Shown: piece by piece, positions 47,186-57,400 of the stretch
Layout: every line of letters begins with the position of its first letter
How positions within the stretch are numbered: position 1 is the first letter of the stretch
Assembly (NCBI RefSeq): GCF_905220365.1
Contig: NC_061130.1
Location: 6,021,501 to 6,085,500, forward strand
Reading direction: 5' to 3'
Length of the DNA: 64,000 bases
Origin: Vanessa cardui
Taxonomy: Eukaryota; Arthropoda; Insecta; Lepidoptera; Nymphalidae
Position numbers and translations under genes: made by a program
The notes under the pieces: generated by a model
Seen by the model: the letters and a program-made list of their open reading frames with translations, nothing else
The model's database searches: none
Told to the model about the DNA's origin: nothing

Positions 47186-50100
47186 TTACAACTTAATCTT
47201 ATTACGTTCAGTATATTTACATAGAAATTTACAAAATGGACTAAACACAAACATTAACAAACATTCAACGTTAATAGGGCGAGGGACTTTAGGAGGGAGA
47301 ACGTCGTACATTGGATATATGAGATTGGGGCAGGAGAACAGTATATGGGATAAGGAACCTTCGTCTAGACCACATTCACACAAATAATGATCTCTAACTT
47401 TAATTTTTCGCAGATGTATGGGAGTACATGCATGACCAAGGCGTATACGACAGATGGTTGTGGTGACCCAACGATTAGCTTGCCTGTGAAGTGAAAACCA
47501 AGGTCGCCTTGGAATGTCTGGTTGAAGAGAAGCATAAAATTTACCCTTCGATTTTGATGATGCTTTCCAAAGAGAGTTCCAGGATTTATCGAGGTGAGTT
47601 TTCGCTAGAGCACACAACTCCTGAGTAGAATTTTTAAAATGATTAGATAAACCAGATGATATAGCAGATCTAGCGAACGAGTCTGCAGAGTCATTGCCTG
47701 TTATACCAGAGTGACTTGGTATCCAGACTAATAATATTTCCAACCCTTTTTGATGGCAGGCAAGCAAAGCTTCCCTGATCTTAAGGATGATAAAAAATCT
47801 TCGCCTGCTACGAAACGGATTTTCCCTAATTGCGAGCAGGCAGCTCAGAGAGTCTGTCAGAATTACAGTCTGTCTTAAGTTATGAGAGTGGGCAAATAGG
47901 ATTGCTTCCAGAATAGCAATCGCTTCACCGGAAAAAATTGGCTGCCAACAGGCTGAACCGACACAGCTACCAGGGGATATTTTAGAGGCATCAGTAAATA
48001 TCTGGAGGTGGTTTGACCAGTTTTGATGAAAAATTCTTTGAAACTTAACATTTGTATCAGGGGCTCCTTTGATTAGACCAAGGTCTGTAACAATTGGAGG
48101 ATTATGGACAAGAGCTCTAAATGGAGTGGAAAAAAGAGGATTAAGATTGAATCTTAATATAGGATGAGGGAGTTTTGTAAATTTTAAAAAACTGTCTAAT
48201 AGCAAAGATTTACTATTAGGGCGATCACATAGTTGGGACAGTATGTTTAAACGGGACCAGAGAGGGTGAGAGGATAGCTGTAATGATTTTACCACAAAGC
48301 GGTCGCATAAAAATTGTCTTCTCAGTTGAAGTGGAGGATCAACACATTCAACTTGCAGGGCGTTAGTAGGAGAAGACTTCATAGCTCCTATAATTATTCT
48401 AAGGCATTTATGTTGGATTTTATTGAGTTTATCCGATGCAGATTTATTAAATGGGTCTAAAACAAATAGTCCATAGTCCAAATGACTACGAACTATTGCA
48501 TTGTACAGTAGTTTGAGAGAATAGGGGTGAGCTCCCCACCAGACACCTGAGACTGCCCTAAGGACGTTAATGCCTTTTTCACATTTTTTGATAATATGCT
48601 CAGAGTGACAAATTCCGTTCAGCTTGTTATCGAGTATGATGCCTAAGAATTTCGCCTTATTGACAAAGTTGATACGCTGATCCCCACAAAACAGATCAAA
48701 GACGGGGATTAACCTTTTTCGTGTAAAAGCAACTGCCTGAGTCTTATCTACTGATAAAGATAAGCCATGGTCAGAGAGCCATAGGTCAAGATAATGCAAA
48801 GCAGAGTTTAATTGCAATGTTAAGTTTTGGACTGAAGGAGATCTAAGATATAATATAATGTCGTCAGCATATTGAAGAATGTTACAAAAGTTATTAACAG
48901 ACAACTCGAGATCGTGAGTATAAATGCTATAAAGCAGAGGGCTGAGGACTGAGCCTTGCGGGAGACCTTTCCAGACTAATCGGGGGGGCAGAATACAATT
49001 TTGGTATTTAACAGAAATTGATCTGCAAAAAAGCAGATTACATATGAAATGAGTCATCCTCGGAGGGATACTCAGCTGTTGCAGTTTTTGCCTGAGTACC
49101 GGAAGAAGAACATTATCATATGCAGAAGTAATCTAGAAAAACACCCACAAGGTACTCTCCGTTAGAAAAGGCTATTCGAATGTCTGTCGTAAGAATGCTG
49201 AGACTATCAAGAGTGCTCAAACCCTTTCGAAAGCCAAATTGAGAGGGCGAGAGAATATTCCTGCTTTCCATTATCCATTCCAAGCGGTTTTTCAGGAGAT
49301 GTTCAGTTACTTTTACTAATGTAGATGATAAAGCAATGGGTCTATAAGAACTTGGGTCCAAAGGGCATTTTCCTGGTTTGAGGATGGGGATAATAATTTG
49401 GGACTTCCAAGATTCCGGGACGATTCCTGCTGAGAAAAAAGCATTAATTAAATTCAAATAGACGCATTTAGCTTTATCACTAAGGTTAATTATGAAAGAG
49501 TAGGGCACGCCATCTTCCCCTGGTGACGAGTCCTTAAGTCCCTTTAGGGCTGTATGGAGTTCTGCGAGATTAAAGGGGCTATCCATATCATCTAATGCGG
49601 ATGTTGATTGCAACATTAAAAAGCTATCTTTGTCTGGGACAAAGGGGGGTGCAAGCTTAGCAGCAAAATCATTAAGCCATATGGAGGGATTATCGGCATT
49701 TGGATTTTCTGAGTTGAGGGAACGACGAAATTTCTTAAGATTTGTCCAAACTGTTTGAGGTGGAGACCGAGGACTGAGGGATTCACAGAAGTTGGTCTAA
49801 CCCTGCTTTTTCTTTTTTGAAAACAGTCTTTTAATTTTAGCATCAATACGCTGATATTTGATGAAATTTTGTGGAGTCATAGAGACTGTGTATGACTCTT
49901 CGGCTTCAGATCTCTGTTGGACCATGACCTTACATTCCTCATCCCACCAAGGAGGGGAAAGCAAAGTCTTTTTATTTGTATTTTTTATAGGAAAATGAGC
50001 ATCAGCAGAGGACTTGATCGCATTAAGAAAAAGTTCGTAGCAGGCAACGACATTCTCATCATTCACAAAATCAGGAAGAAAGTCCAACATGGCATCAACC

Positions 50101-50831
50101 GAGTTAGCGAATGCTAACCAATTAGCGTTGTTGAGTCTATATTTTAAGAGTGGGCATGATTTGATGAGTGTGAAGGATCTGTTATCAAGTGAAAGAAGGA
50201 TAGGGAAATGGTCACTTCCAAATGATGATGGGAGGATATTCCAAGAGATTTGTGAGGATAGGGAGGGAGATGATAGGGTTAGATCAACAGCGGAACGAGG
50301 ATTCTGATTTGGGTAAACTCTACGAGTCGGCGAGCCATCGTTAAGAATGCATAAATTTACATCCTCAGCAATGTCCACCAACAAGGGAGCAAATCCATCA
50401 CAGTAATAGGAGCCCCATAATGTATGGTGGGAGTTAAAATCTCCCATAACAAGAATGGGGCATGGAAGGGAAGAGAAAATGGAGAGTAATTCAGGAGCAA
50501 GAGAAGGATTAGGATGAGGAATGTAAAGTAATAAAAAAGAAATATTGAAGGCCTTTATAGCCACGGCATTGATATGCTGGCTAAAAGGAGGAAGAGGAAT
50601 TTGGGAAAAGGGGACAGAGTGCCTGATCAGGATGGCACAACCTGCATATCCGTCATTTCTGTCATCCCTAAAACAGGAAAAACCCGGAATCCGAAAACGG
50701 GAACCGGGGATCAACCATGTCTCAGAGAGGGCAACAATGACAGGTTTATGAGAATTAATAAGAGAGAGGAGGTCAGGTTTCTTATGACGGACACTCTTAC
50801 AGTTCCATTGAAGGAATCTGATTGGGGCCAT
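47186..50831 (-). pseudogene. LINE ORF2 (AP endonuclease, RT, RNase H), two lesions
   Basis: Domains in order: AP endonuclease (about residues 1-230: QWNCKS, SETWL, GDFNSHH, SDHFP); linker; RT (DSSPGEDGVPYSFI, YRPIALSS, FGFRKGLSTLDS, motif A at VGVFLD, motif B KGLPQGSVLSPLL, motif C LQYADDIIL with an intact YADD); RNase H (FTDAS, the EAIAILEAI helix, LTDSLS, SHSGITGNDSAD); and a C-terminal CCHC (CECGLDEGSLSHILFSC). The frame is broken twice. An in-frame TAG at 49,797-49,799 follows the endonuclease, and the same frame resumes at TNFCESLSP. A frameshift near 49,130 falls just after motif A's FLD. All catalytic residues I can check remain, so loss of activity comes from these two changes. Confidence 0.92.
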
Positions 50832-52215
50832 TTTTAAATATATTAAAGAGTTGAGTTAAATCATTGGCAACATTGGACGGCAGAGGAATTTCATTACATG
50901 TACTTAGGATGCTTAGGAGAGTTTTAATTAATAATTCTAGTAAGTTGGGATTGTTATTAGGAGGGGAGGGGTTACCAACATTCAGAGCACAACCATTTGG
51001 AGACGAGGAGGAGCAATTACCAATTATAGCTTGGTGGGCATGTTTATCATAACCCTTTCCTAGAGGAACTCTAGGGGGAGGAGAACGGAAGACGGTCTGT
51101 TTATATGATCCATTAGGAGGAGGGGTGGATTTAGACTGAAGGCTAGAGGGACAACTAGGGCTTGGCGGAGTGTAAACAGGAGAGGAGAACATTTCTTTTG
51201 CAATCTCAGCGTAGGATCTGCGGACGTTTGGGAAGCGAGAGGCTGCCTCCATGTAAGAGATGTTATCCTGCGACATAACAATTTTTATTGATTGCTGCCG
51301 TGAGTACTCTGGACAATCTTTATCAGTGGCAAAGTGTTTACCAGAACAGTGAAGGCATGTAGAGTTTTCCTTATTAACCTCACACAAGTCATCTGTATGA
51401 GATTTTGAGCATTTAAAACATCTGGGTGTGGATCTACACTGTGTCTTGATGTGGCCATAACGACAACAGTTCAAGCAAATGATGGTAGGAAGATTGTTGG
51501 TTTCAACCGGGAGAGAGGTATGATAGGAATAAATTTTATTAGGCAGGATTTGGCCCTTAAAAGTTATAACCACAGACTGAGTTGGGATCCAGGTCACAAC
51601 TCCTTCATTGACATTTTTTCGATTCAATCGTCTCAGTTTCATAATTTCACCACAACCATGAGGAAGCTCGACAGACTCTAGAAGGTCCTCCACAGACCAA
51701 TCAACTGGTACACCCTTCACAAGACCCATTCTGGTAACATTGTAAGTTGGTAATGTTGCTTTGTACTTACAAAGTTCCAAGATAGGGTTATTTAAAAAGT
51801 TATTCGCTGCTTGAGCTGTAGAAAATTGTACCTCTATTCTGTTCCGGCCAACATTTTTAACCCCATCATTAACAATGGAGCCAATTTTATGTTTATGCAA
51901 GAATTGACCGAATTTGATTGCACGAATTGAGTTTCCTGCAGCTGGGTCAGCAACTTCACGTGAGACATGAACTATGAATGGGCCCTTATCGTCATTAGCG
52001 TAACTTTTAGGGCCATCAGTAAAGGCGGGATTGACATATACAGTCTGGATGGAAGGATTTGCGGTAGTGGGATGGGTGACTGTCTTCTTAGAGGAGGAAT
52101 CGGGTGAAACGGAGGATTTATCCCCAGAACGTTTCCGAGCGGAAGATTTCGAACCGTCAATAACAGTTTCCAAACCCCCGGGATCGGGAGGTTCAGGAGG
52201 AGGGTCGACATCCAT
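50797..52215 (-). CDS. LINE ORF1 (gag-like, three CCHC zinc knuckles), intact
   Basis: An uninterrupted 472-codon frame whose product would bind the element's RNA and form the retrotransposition particle. The N-terminus is Pro-rich, then charged (MDVDPPPEPPDPGG). The middle, about residues 80-235, is a domain typical of insect LINE gag proteins. Three knuckles follow at about 245-305: CLNCCRYGHIKTQC, CFKCSKSHTDDLC and CLHCSGKHFATDKDC. The C-terminus is Ser/Pro-rich. The ATG at 52,215 is the first in frame and lies about 200 bases from the element's 5' end. Its 3' end (50,797) overlaps the first ATG of ORF2 (50,831) by 35 bases in another frame, a common arrangement needing reinitiation or coupling. 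Nothing in the frame looks broken. Confidence 0.9.
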   Translation of the reverse strand: MDVDPPPEPPDPGGLETVIDGSKSSARKRSGDKSSVSPDSSSKKTVTHPTTANPSIQTVYVNPAFTDGPKSYANDDKGPFIVHVSREVADPAAGNSIRAIKFGQFLHKHKIGSIVNDGVKNVGRNRIEVQFSTAQAANNFLNNPILELCKYKATLPTYNVTRMGLVKGVPVDWSVEDLLESVELPHGCGEIMKLRRLNRKNVNEGVVTWIPTQSVVITFKGQILPNKIYSYHTSLPVETNNLPTIICLNCCRYGHIKTQCRSTPRCFKCSKSHTDDLCEVNKENSTCLHCSGKHFATDKDCPEYSRQQSIKIVMSQDNISYMEAASRFPNVRRSYAEIAKEMFSSPVYTPPSPSCPSSLQSKSTPPPNGSYKQTVFRSPPPRVPLGKGYDKHAHQAIIGNCSSSSPNGCALNVGNPSPPNNNPNLLELLIKTLLSILSTCNEIPLPSNVANDLTQLFNIFKNGPNQIPSMEL

Positions 52216-52414
52216 TTTTAAACTACTTAATTTAACTTACTAACTAATATATGTTAACTATAAAAGAAAATTAACACTTACCGAAACCGAATAATGTTAG
52301 TAAAACCCAGAAACCATATAAATTAACTATTTGCACTAAAAAATTATTGAAAGAACAACACAAAATGATTTTAATAACACAGATATCTCACTAACACGTG
52401 TGTCAACCAAAGCT
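52216..52414 (-). promoter_or_regulatory. 5' UTR and probable internal promoter of the I-type LINE
   Basis: There are 199 bases between the target duplication and the ORF1 ATG. Full-length LINEs carry an internal promoter here, normally without a TATA box. I see no distinct motif, so the role rests on position. Confidence 0.6.
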
Positions 52415-52426
52415 CTTATATAAACT

Positions 52427-52866
52427 TTGTCATTTATAATAATATTACCCAATGACAATATATTTTTCAATCACAAACAAAACGATTTAACTTACCTACC
52501 TTCAATTAAAAAAAAACCCTTAACGTCTTTTATTCTTTCATAAAGGAGTACAACAAGTATTCCTTTATGGAATAATAAATTTGCCATTTTATGACTTCAT
52601 AATCATGCCATTTATAATTAGACGTACCGTTGCCGTCAAAGGTTAGGGTAATATTTTTTTATAGAATTTGCATATCATACAAAAGTTGGTCCTATACCTA
52701 ACTAACACCTACATAAATCATATACGACGTAAATAATGTAATAGCATCACGATGATGTATATCGATTGACTTGACTATAGTATATTATATGTGCATATAC
52801 CTGCTTATGCTTATAAGCAGTTACAAACACAAGTTTAAAAGTGACACATGCAAAACGGCAGTTGGA
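52427..52866. other. Anonymous AT-rich sequence
   Basis: I see no gene or recognised repeat. Confidence 0.5.
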
Positions 52867-52867
52867 A

Positions 52868-53285
52868 TAAGAGCTCCTTAAGTTGTTGGGGTAAGTTATT
52901 TGTTTCTATAATAAAACTCCGCAAATATTTTTAACTTTGCCAGTTTATAAATTTGAATTCAATATACTAGTTAAGAAGGTATTTAATATAATACATATAC
53001 AATACATAGATAATAAAGCAACATGAAGCTAATACTTATTGATTTCCAGCCAGGATGTATTATATAATGTATTGTATACTATATTTGTAGTTGTATTTAA
53101 CTGACATGACCTTGTATTTTTAAATGTCGACAAGTAGAAACTACAGAGTTTCTTGCCGGATCTTCTCAGCAGAATCTTTATTACAAACAGGAGGTAGCTT
53201 CACTTAACATATAATGTTAAATGACAATTCAAAAGCTTGCAAAAGCTTACTTGAACAAAGTATATTTAGATTTAGATTTTCGATT
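52868..53285 (+). repeat. 3' end of the 62-kb LINE family
   Basis: It matches from about 63,665 (TTGTTGGGGTAAG, TTCTATAATAAAACTCCGCA) through the stop region to GAACAAAGTATATTTAGATT at the family end. It covers the last ~50 codons of RT plus the 3' UTR, 5'-truncated. Confidence 0.87.
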
Positions 53286-54060
53286 GAATATTGAATTTTT
53301 AACCTAAAATAAGTGTTTTTACTGAGTGTTTAAGATTTTCTTCAGTTTCCATTTCTTTTTTATATAAAGTTATTTCTCCTTTTTGGTATATTTGTACGTT
53401 TTACTTATCTAAATTGTTACTCACTTCATAAAGTATAATTTTCTCACAGTGTAAACAGTCGAAGTTAGATGAAAAGTAAGAATAACAATTTATTTTATAT
53501 ACAAGTAAGTACACAAATCTTTATTAAATGTTATTGTACGTTTATAGTTTAGTGGATGTAGCACTCAGGAATTTGTTAGGTTTGGTGTAAATAAAACTGA
53601 TTATTTATTTATTATTCTCTGCAGTCCGAAATCGTAAACGTTACTAAAATATCAGTCAAAACAGATCAGATAAGCTTCTCTCACTTTTGTTTGTATGTAT
53701 ATTCTTTTAAGATCAACAGTATATTTACTGTAACGAAACTAATTATTGGTCTTAGTAATTTAATTATTGCGACTTAAAGCTACGTACATACTTACTATTT
53801 TTATTAAGTACGTAAGTACCACGATTTTCTATATAAATAATGCATATATTAATAATAAACAAAGACATACTTATATATTTGCATGTATTAATTAGCTCGC
53901 AGGAAAAAATGATGGGAGTTAAATACCTACAAATATTTATTAAGCATATTTAGTCAAAATTTTGGGATTTATATGCTAATCTTGGAGTCTCATTGATATT
54001 CATACGCAATCTTTTACTATATACACTTTGCTATACATGACATATTCTTTTATATTATAA
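53286..54060. other. Anonymous AT-rich sequence
   Basis: I see no gene or recognised repeat. Confidence 0.5.
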
Positions 54061-54185
54061 ATGCTAAAGGTTGGATGGTTTCATGTCTGTTTCTTAATCA
54101 TGCACCGGCTGCACGGATCTGCAAACATAAGGCTAAAAGATAGATTACAGTCTGATATAGCACATAGGTTACTTTTTATCTGCAA
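54061..54185 (+). repeat. Degraded widespread repeat (ATGCTAAAGGTTGG...)
   Basis: The order ATGCTAAAGGTTGGATGGTT, then GATATAGCACATAGGTTACTTTTTAT follows a non-coding repeat I know from insect genomes. The 69-codon frame here is not a gene. Confidence 0.4.
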
Positions 54186-54479
54186 TATTATATATATATT
54201 ATTTATTGAATATTTATTTTGTATTTATTTAGCGCAAAAGTATTATATAAATTGTCAGAGCCATTCATAACTACATACATAATAATATACATATGCACCA
54301 TTGAAAATAGGCATTGGGTTTTGGAAACTAACTTAGAAGTTGAGGTAGTTGACAAGACACGATTACTGTTATTGCTTACCAAATACCATTTTTGATACTT
54401 TCTTTCCTTTTTGTTGTGTTTATGTAGATTAAGTATTGTGCCGTGTCCTAAACAAACTTTTTCTTTCAACAGCATCAGC

Positions 54480-54630
54480 AGCAGTTGGATGGAACCTGTT
54501 CCACGAAACTGTTCTATCAATACAAGTTGGTGGAAAACCTTCGTAATATATGTGCCGTTCCAGATTTTCCTTCACCACCGACGAATTATAAACACAGATT
54601 AAAAACGTATTCAATGGTATTTTCCCAGGT
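54480..54630 (-). repeat. Older SINE-1 remnant (minus strand)
   Basis: AACCTGTTCCACGAAACTGT, then ATTTTCCTTCACCACCGACG and CAGATTAAAAACGTATTCAA follow SINE-1 reversed with gaps. A younger SINE-1 is inserted at its right edge. Confidence 0.65.
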
Positions 54631-54644
54631 TTGATCTCTCAATC

Positions 54645-54875
54645 CTCAATCCCAGTGGTTAGAACGCGTGCATCTTAATGTCTTAATATCGTTATAATTC
54701 ATCTCGTGCTCAGCGGTGAAGGAAAACATCGTGAGGAAACCTGCATGTGACAAATTTCAAAGAAATTCTGCCACATGTGTATTCCACCAAGCCGCATTGG
54801 AACAGCGTGTTGGAATGTGTTCCACACCTTCTCCTCAAAGGGAGAGAGAGAATTTACAGGCTGTTGTTGTTGTTG
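54645..54875 (+). mobile_element. SINE-1 lacking the B box, with 14-bp target duplication
   Basis: TTGATCTCTCAATC flanks it perfectly at 54,631-54,644 and 54,876-54,889. The head (CCCAGTGGTTAGAACGCGTG) jumps directly to ATGTCTTAAT, so the B box and its surroundings (about 50 bases) are missing. A second deletion removes part of the AGGAGGCCTTTAGCCCAGCA region. The tail is a clean (GTT)n. Confidence 0.9.
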
Positions 54876-54889
54876 TTGATCTCTCAATC

Positions 54890-55608
54890 TGAGGTTCAGA
54901 TTTTGTGTTTGGAAACTTAATTAATAAACGGCTTTGTTCGATTTTAAGTAATAGGGATGTATATGGCTTACTTTCTTGTTAAAATCCAAATGGAGATACT
55001 AAATATACAATGTATACGTTTAATGATATTAAATGGAGCGTAAAGGAACACTGACTTGAGCATATATCGTTGTATGTACATACATAATTATATAATATTA
55101 TGTATTTACTACGGCAGGCTACTTAGAGCGTTATCTCGTTACTGTCTTGTTTGATCTCCTTATCAACCGTAACGGTAAATCTATTGTTGCGGTCTAAATC
55201 CAATCTATAGGTCATTTGAGATGATAAAATTTAGTGAACAAGATTACTGAGAGGTTGAAAGAAGTAATGCCTTGTTCACTATATTATTACTAGAGACTCT
55301 TTTGTGTTATGGGCTCCCATTATCTTCATGGTTTTTGTCAGAATAAATAATCTAAATATACTCTATTATAAGGAATCAGAAGCGGTTTTACTTAAAAAAA
55401 AATATATATTTCACAACAACAAAACATTCAAAAAATAGAAATTAAAATCACATTTTAAATAATAAACTTGATTAGTACTAAATATTACAAGATTTCAAAA
55501 TTAACAATGACCAAATCGTTATAAATGACAAAAAATAACAAATCGGAATTTCAACGTTATAACAATGTAAACAGCACGTCCGTTCAGCACAACGACCCAA
55601 AGCAAAGT
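54890..55608. other. Anonymous AT-rich sequence
   Basis: I see no gene or recognised repeat. Confidence 0.5.
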
Positions 55609-55621
55609 GTGTCCGAGTCGA

Positions 55622-55826
55622 TGTTTTTTTTTTTTTTTTTTGTGTGTTGTGTATTGCTGTTGGCCCTACTGGCCTTCACAGCGTCACCGGTCTTTCGGGC
55701 GAGAACTAATGTCCCCTGCCCTGAGGTTGAGCGCGGGGCTCTAAATTAAAACTTAATTAAAACTAAAGTTCGTCCTGAGGGTCTCTCCTATGACATCGCA
55801 CCTCGGCTCAGAACGAAATCGGTGGG
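55622..55826 (-). mobile_element. Short retroposon or LINE 3' end, poly(A) tail, 13-bp duplication
   Basis: GTGTCCGAGTCGA flanks it perfectly at 55,609-55,621 and 55,827-55,839. On the minus strand the 205-bp insert ends in about 19 A. It is GC-richer than its surroundings (GAGCCCCGCGCTCAACCTCA) and has no long ORF. It is probably the 5'-truncated 3' UTR of a poly(A)-type LINE whose body is not in this window. Confidence 0.88.
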
Positions 55827-55839
55827 GTGTCCGAGTCGA

Positions 55840-56298
55840 CCACGCTGCCTGTTTTTATAGTGCATCTTTTTGTTGATTGATACAGTTGTCATCTAATACT
55901 ATATACACAAAACAATTCTTAGATGAACATCTAACGCTGCTTATAAGAAATATCGATAGAGAAAAAATCTGCCATGAGATGATAAGATATATGGACGACA
56001 TTAGGATTAATTTTCATGGTGAGTACACATCTCATCAGCATCAGGAGTAATACGTGTTAAGTGTAAGTATTTTTATTATTTTTTCGTGCATATAAGTGAG
56101 TACGAAAATCCACCAGGACCTTCGTAGTCAGATACTTTAATTGCACTAGAAGAGTTAATTATAAAAATAAATTAACCTCTTGTGATTCAAGCTTACTTTC
56201 TAATAAATTTTACCACAATCATTTCAGTGATATATAAGTGAAAAGGTACCAGTCTGACAAATATTCATAGTTACTTTCGCATTTACCATATTACAAAT
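55840..56298. other. Anonymous AT-rich sequence
   Basis: I see no gene or recognised repeat. Confidence 0.5.
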
Positions 56299-56311
56299 TA
56301 ATAGTAAACAT

Positions 56312-56688
56312 CACATCATCAGCCCGTTTTTGTCCACTGCTGGACATAGGCAGAGGCCTATGGAGAGCCACGCGTGCACGCCACCGTAGTCTTTCTCCGG
56401 CCCGGGAACTGGGGGCCGTGGCTTGCGTGTGTTGCGCATGGAGGAATTGCCCATAATCGCCACGTTGGGCAGGCGGGTTGGCGATCGCAGGACGTAGCTT
56501 AGCACCGGTGACGCTGCTGCCCGTTATCGGCCTGTGGTATTTAGCTACGCCTATTTTGTTGATGGTTATATCGCCATCAGTCGGTCGCCAGAGCCTCGTT
56601 TGCTGGTCGGCACGATGCACCACGGGCAGATGAGGTTGGCTTTGGACACTAAGACGTAATTTGTACCCCCTTACATCCCATTATACAA
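56312..56688 (-). mobile_element. 377-bp retroposon with ATGATG-type end and 13-bp duplication
   Basis: TAATAGTAAACAT flanks it at 56,299-56,311 and 56,689-56,701. The minus-strand end reads AACGGGCTGATGATGTG, and CCAGCAGTGGACAAAAACGG precedes it. This tail is typical of RTE LINEs and the SINEs they mobilise in Lepidoptera. It is GC-rich, and the 110-codon frame over it (56,623-56,291) lacks any domain. It is RTE-like by its tail; no RT is present. Confidence 0.88.
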
Positions 56689-56701
56689 TAATAGTAAACA
56701 T

Positions 56702-57145
56702 TATAACTATATGGTATAGACGTTTGGATCTGTTTTAAAGTTCAATGAAATTGTTGTGGAACGCTTTATGGAGTTTTATTTGGTACACCATAAAATAATA
56801 TTTATATTTTTCATTTAAATATTGTATGTGTTCCCCACGATTATTGATATACGATATATATATAACCTTGAGTATTTGACTTTATATTACTTATTTTAGT
56901 ATTGAATCAAGTTAGACAAGAATAAGTATTCGGTTTTAATTAACTAGACTTTCATTATACTACACATGGGCTTTACAGAATTGCTTCAGGGGGATAAAGA
57001 CTTCAAACAAAAGTGTCATACGATGGCGTAATCCTGTTCCCCTAAGTTGTCGTACCTACATCAAAGAAGCTGAGACATACTTCGAAATTCGTAAAGATAT
57101 ATCGCTGTATTCGTTGTTATTGTGTTGATTTGTTTATGTATAGTA
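56702..57145. other. Anonymous AT-rich sequence
   Basis: I see no gene or recognised repeat. Confidence 0.5.
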
Positions 57146-57149
57146 ACAG

Positions 57150-57400
57150 CCTGGACATTTCCCACTGCTAAGATAAGGCCTCTTCTTTCATTAAGGAGGG
57201 GAGAGGGTTTGCAGCATATTCCACCACGCTGTTCCAATGGGGGTTGGTGGAATGCACATGTGGCAGAATTTCGATGAAATTAGACACATGCAGGTTTTTT
57301 CACAATGTTTTCTTTCACCGCCGAGCACGAGATGAATTATAAACACAAATTAAGCACATCGCTTAAGACGCACGCGTTCTAACCACCGGGTCATCTCAGC
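57150..57400 (-). repeat. SINE-1 copy lacking the B box (minus strand)
   Basis: The reversed SINE-1 is continuous from the CCTGGACATTTCCCACTGCT end to the head TTCTAACCACCGGGTCATCT. Between AAGCACATC and GCTTAAGACGCACGCG the B-box segment is missing, nearly the same interval as in the copy at 54,645. Confidence 0.85.

Larger units (their letters stand above)
46920..52414 (-). mobile_element. Full-length I-superfamily LINE with 12-bp target duplication
   Basis: The element is on the minus strand: 5' UTR (52,414-52,216), ORF1, ORF2, a 3' UTR and a poly(A) of about 22 (T-run 46,921-46,942). CTTATATAAACT flanks both sides at 46,908-46,919 and 52,415-52,426. The RNase H domain after RT and the three-knuckle ORF1 place it in the I superfamily (I/Nimb- or LOA-like). 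Only two disabling lesions were found, so it inserted fairly recently. Full length plus duplication means both ends are known exactly. Confidence 0.93.

Noticed and set aside
50545..50837. Plus-strand ORFs over the LINE
   Set aside because: They are antisense shadows of ORF1/ORF2; the minus-strand frames carry the known motifs.
56291..56623. 110-codon minus-strand ORF
   Set aside because: It lies across a GC-rich retroposon with exact duplications, has no domain, and its end runs into flanking DNA.
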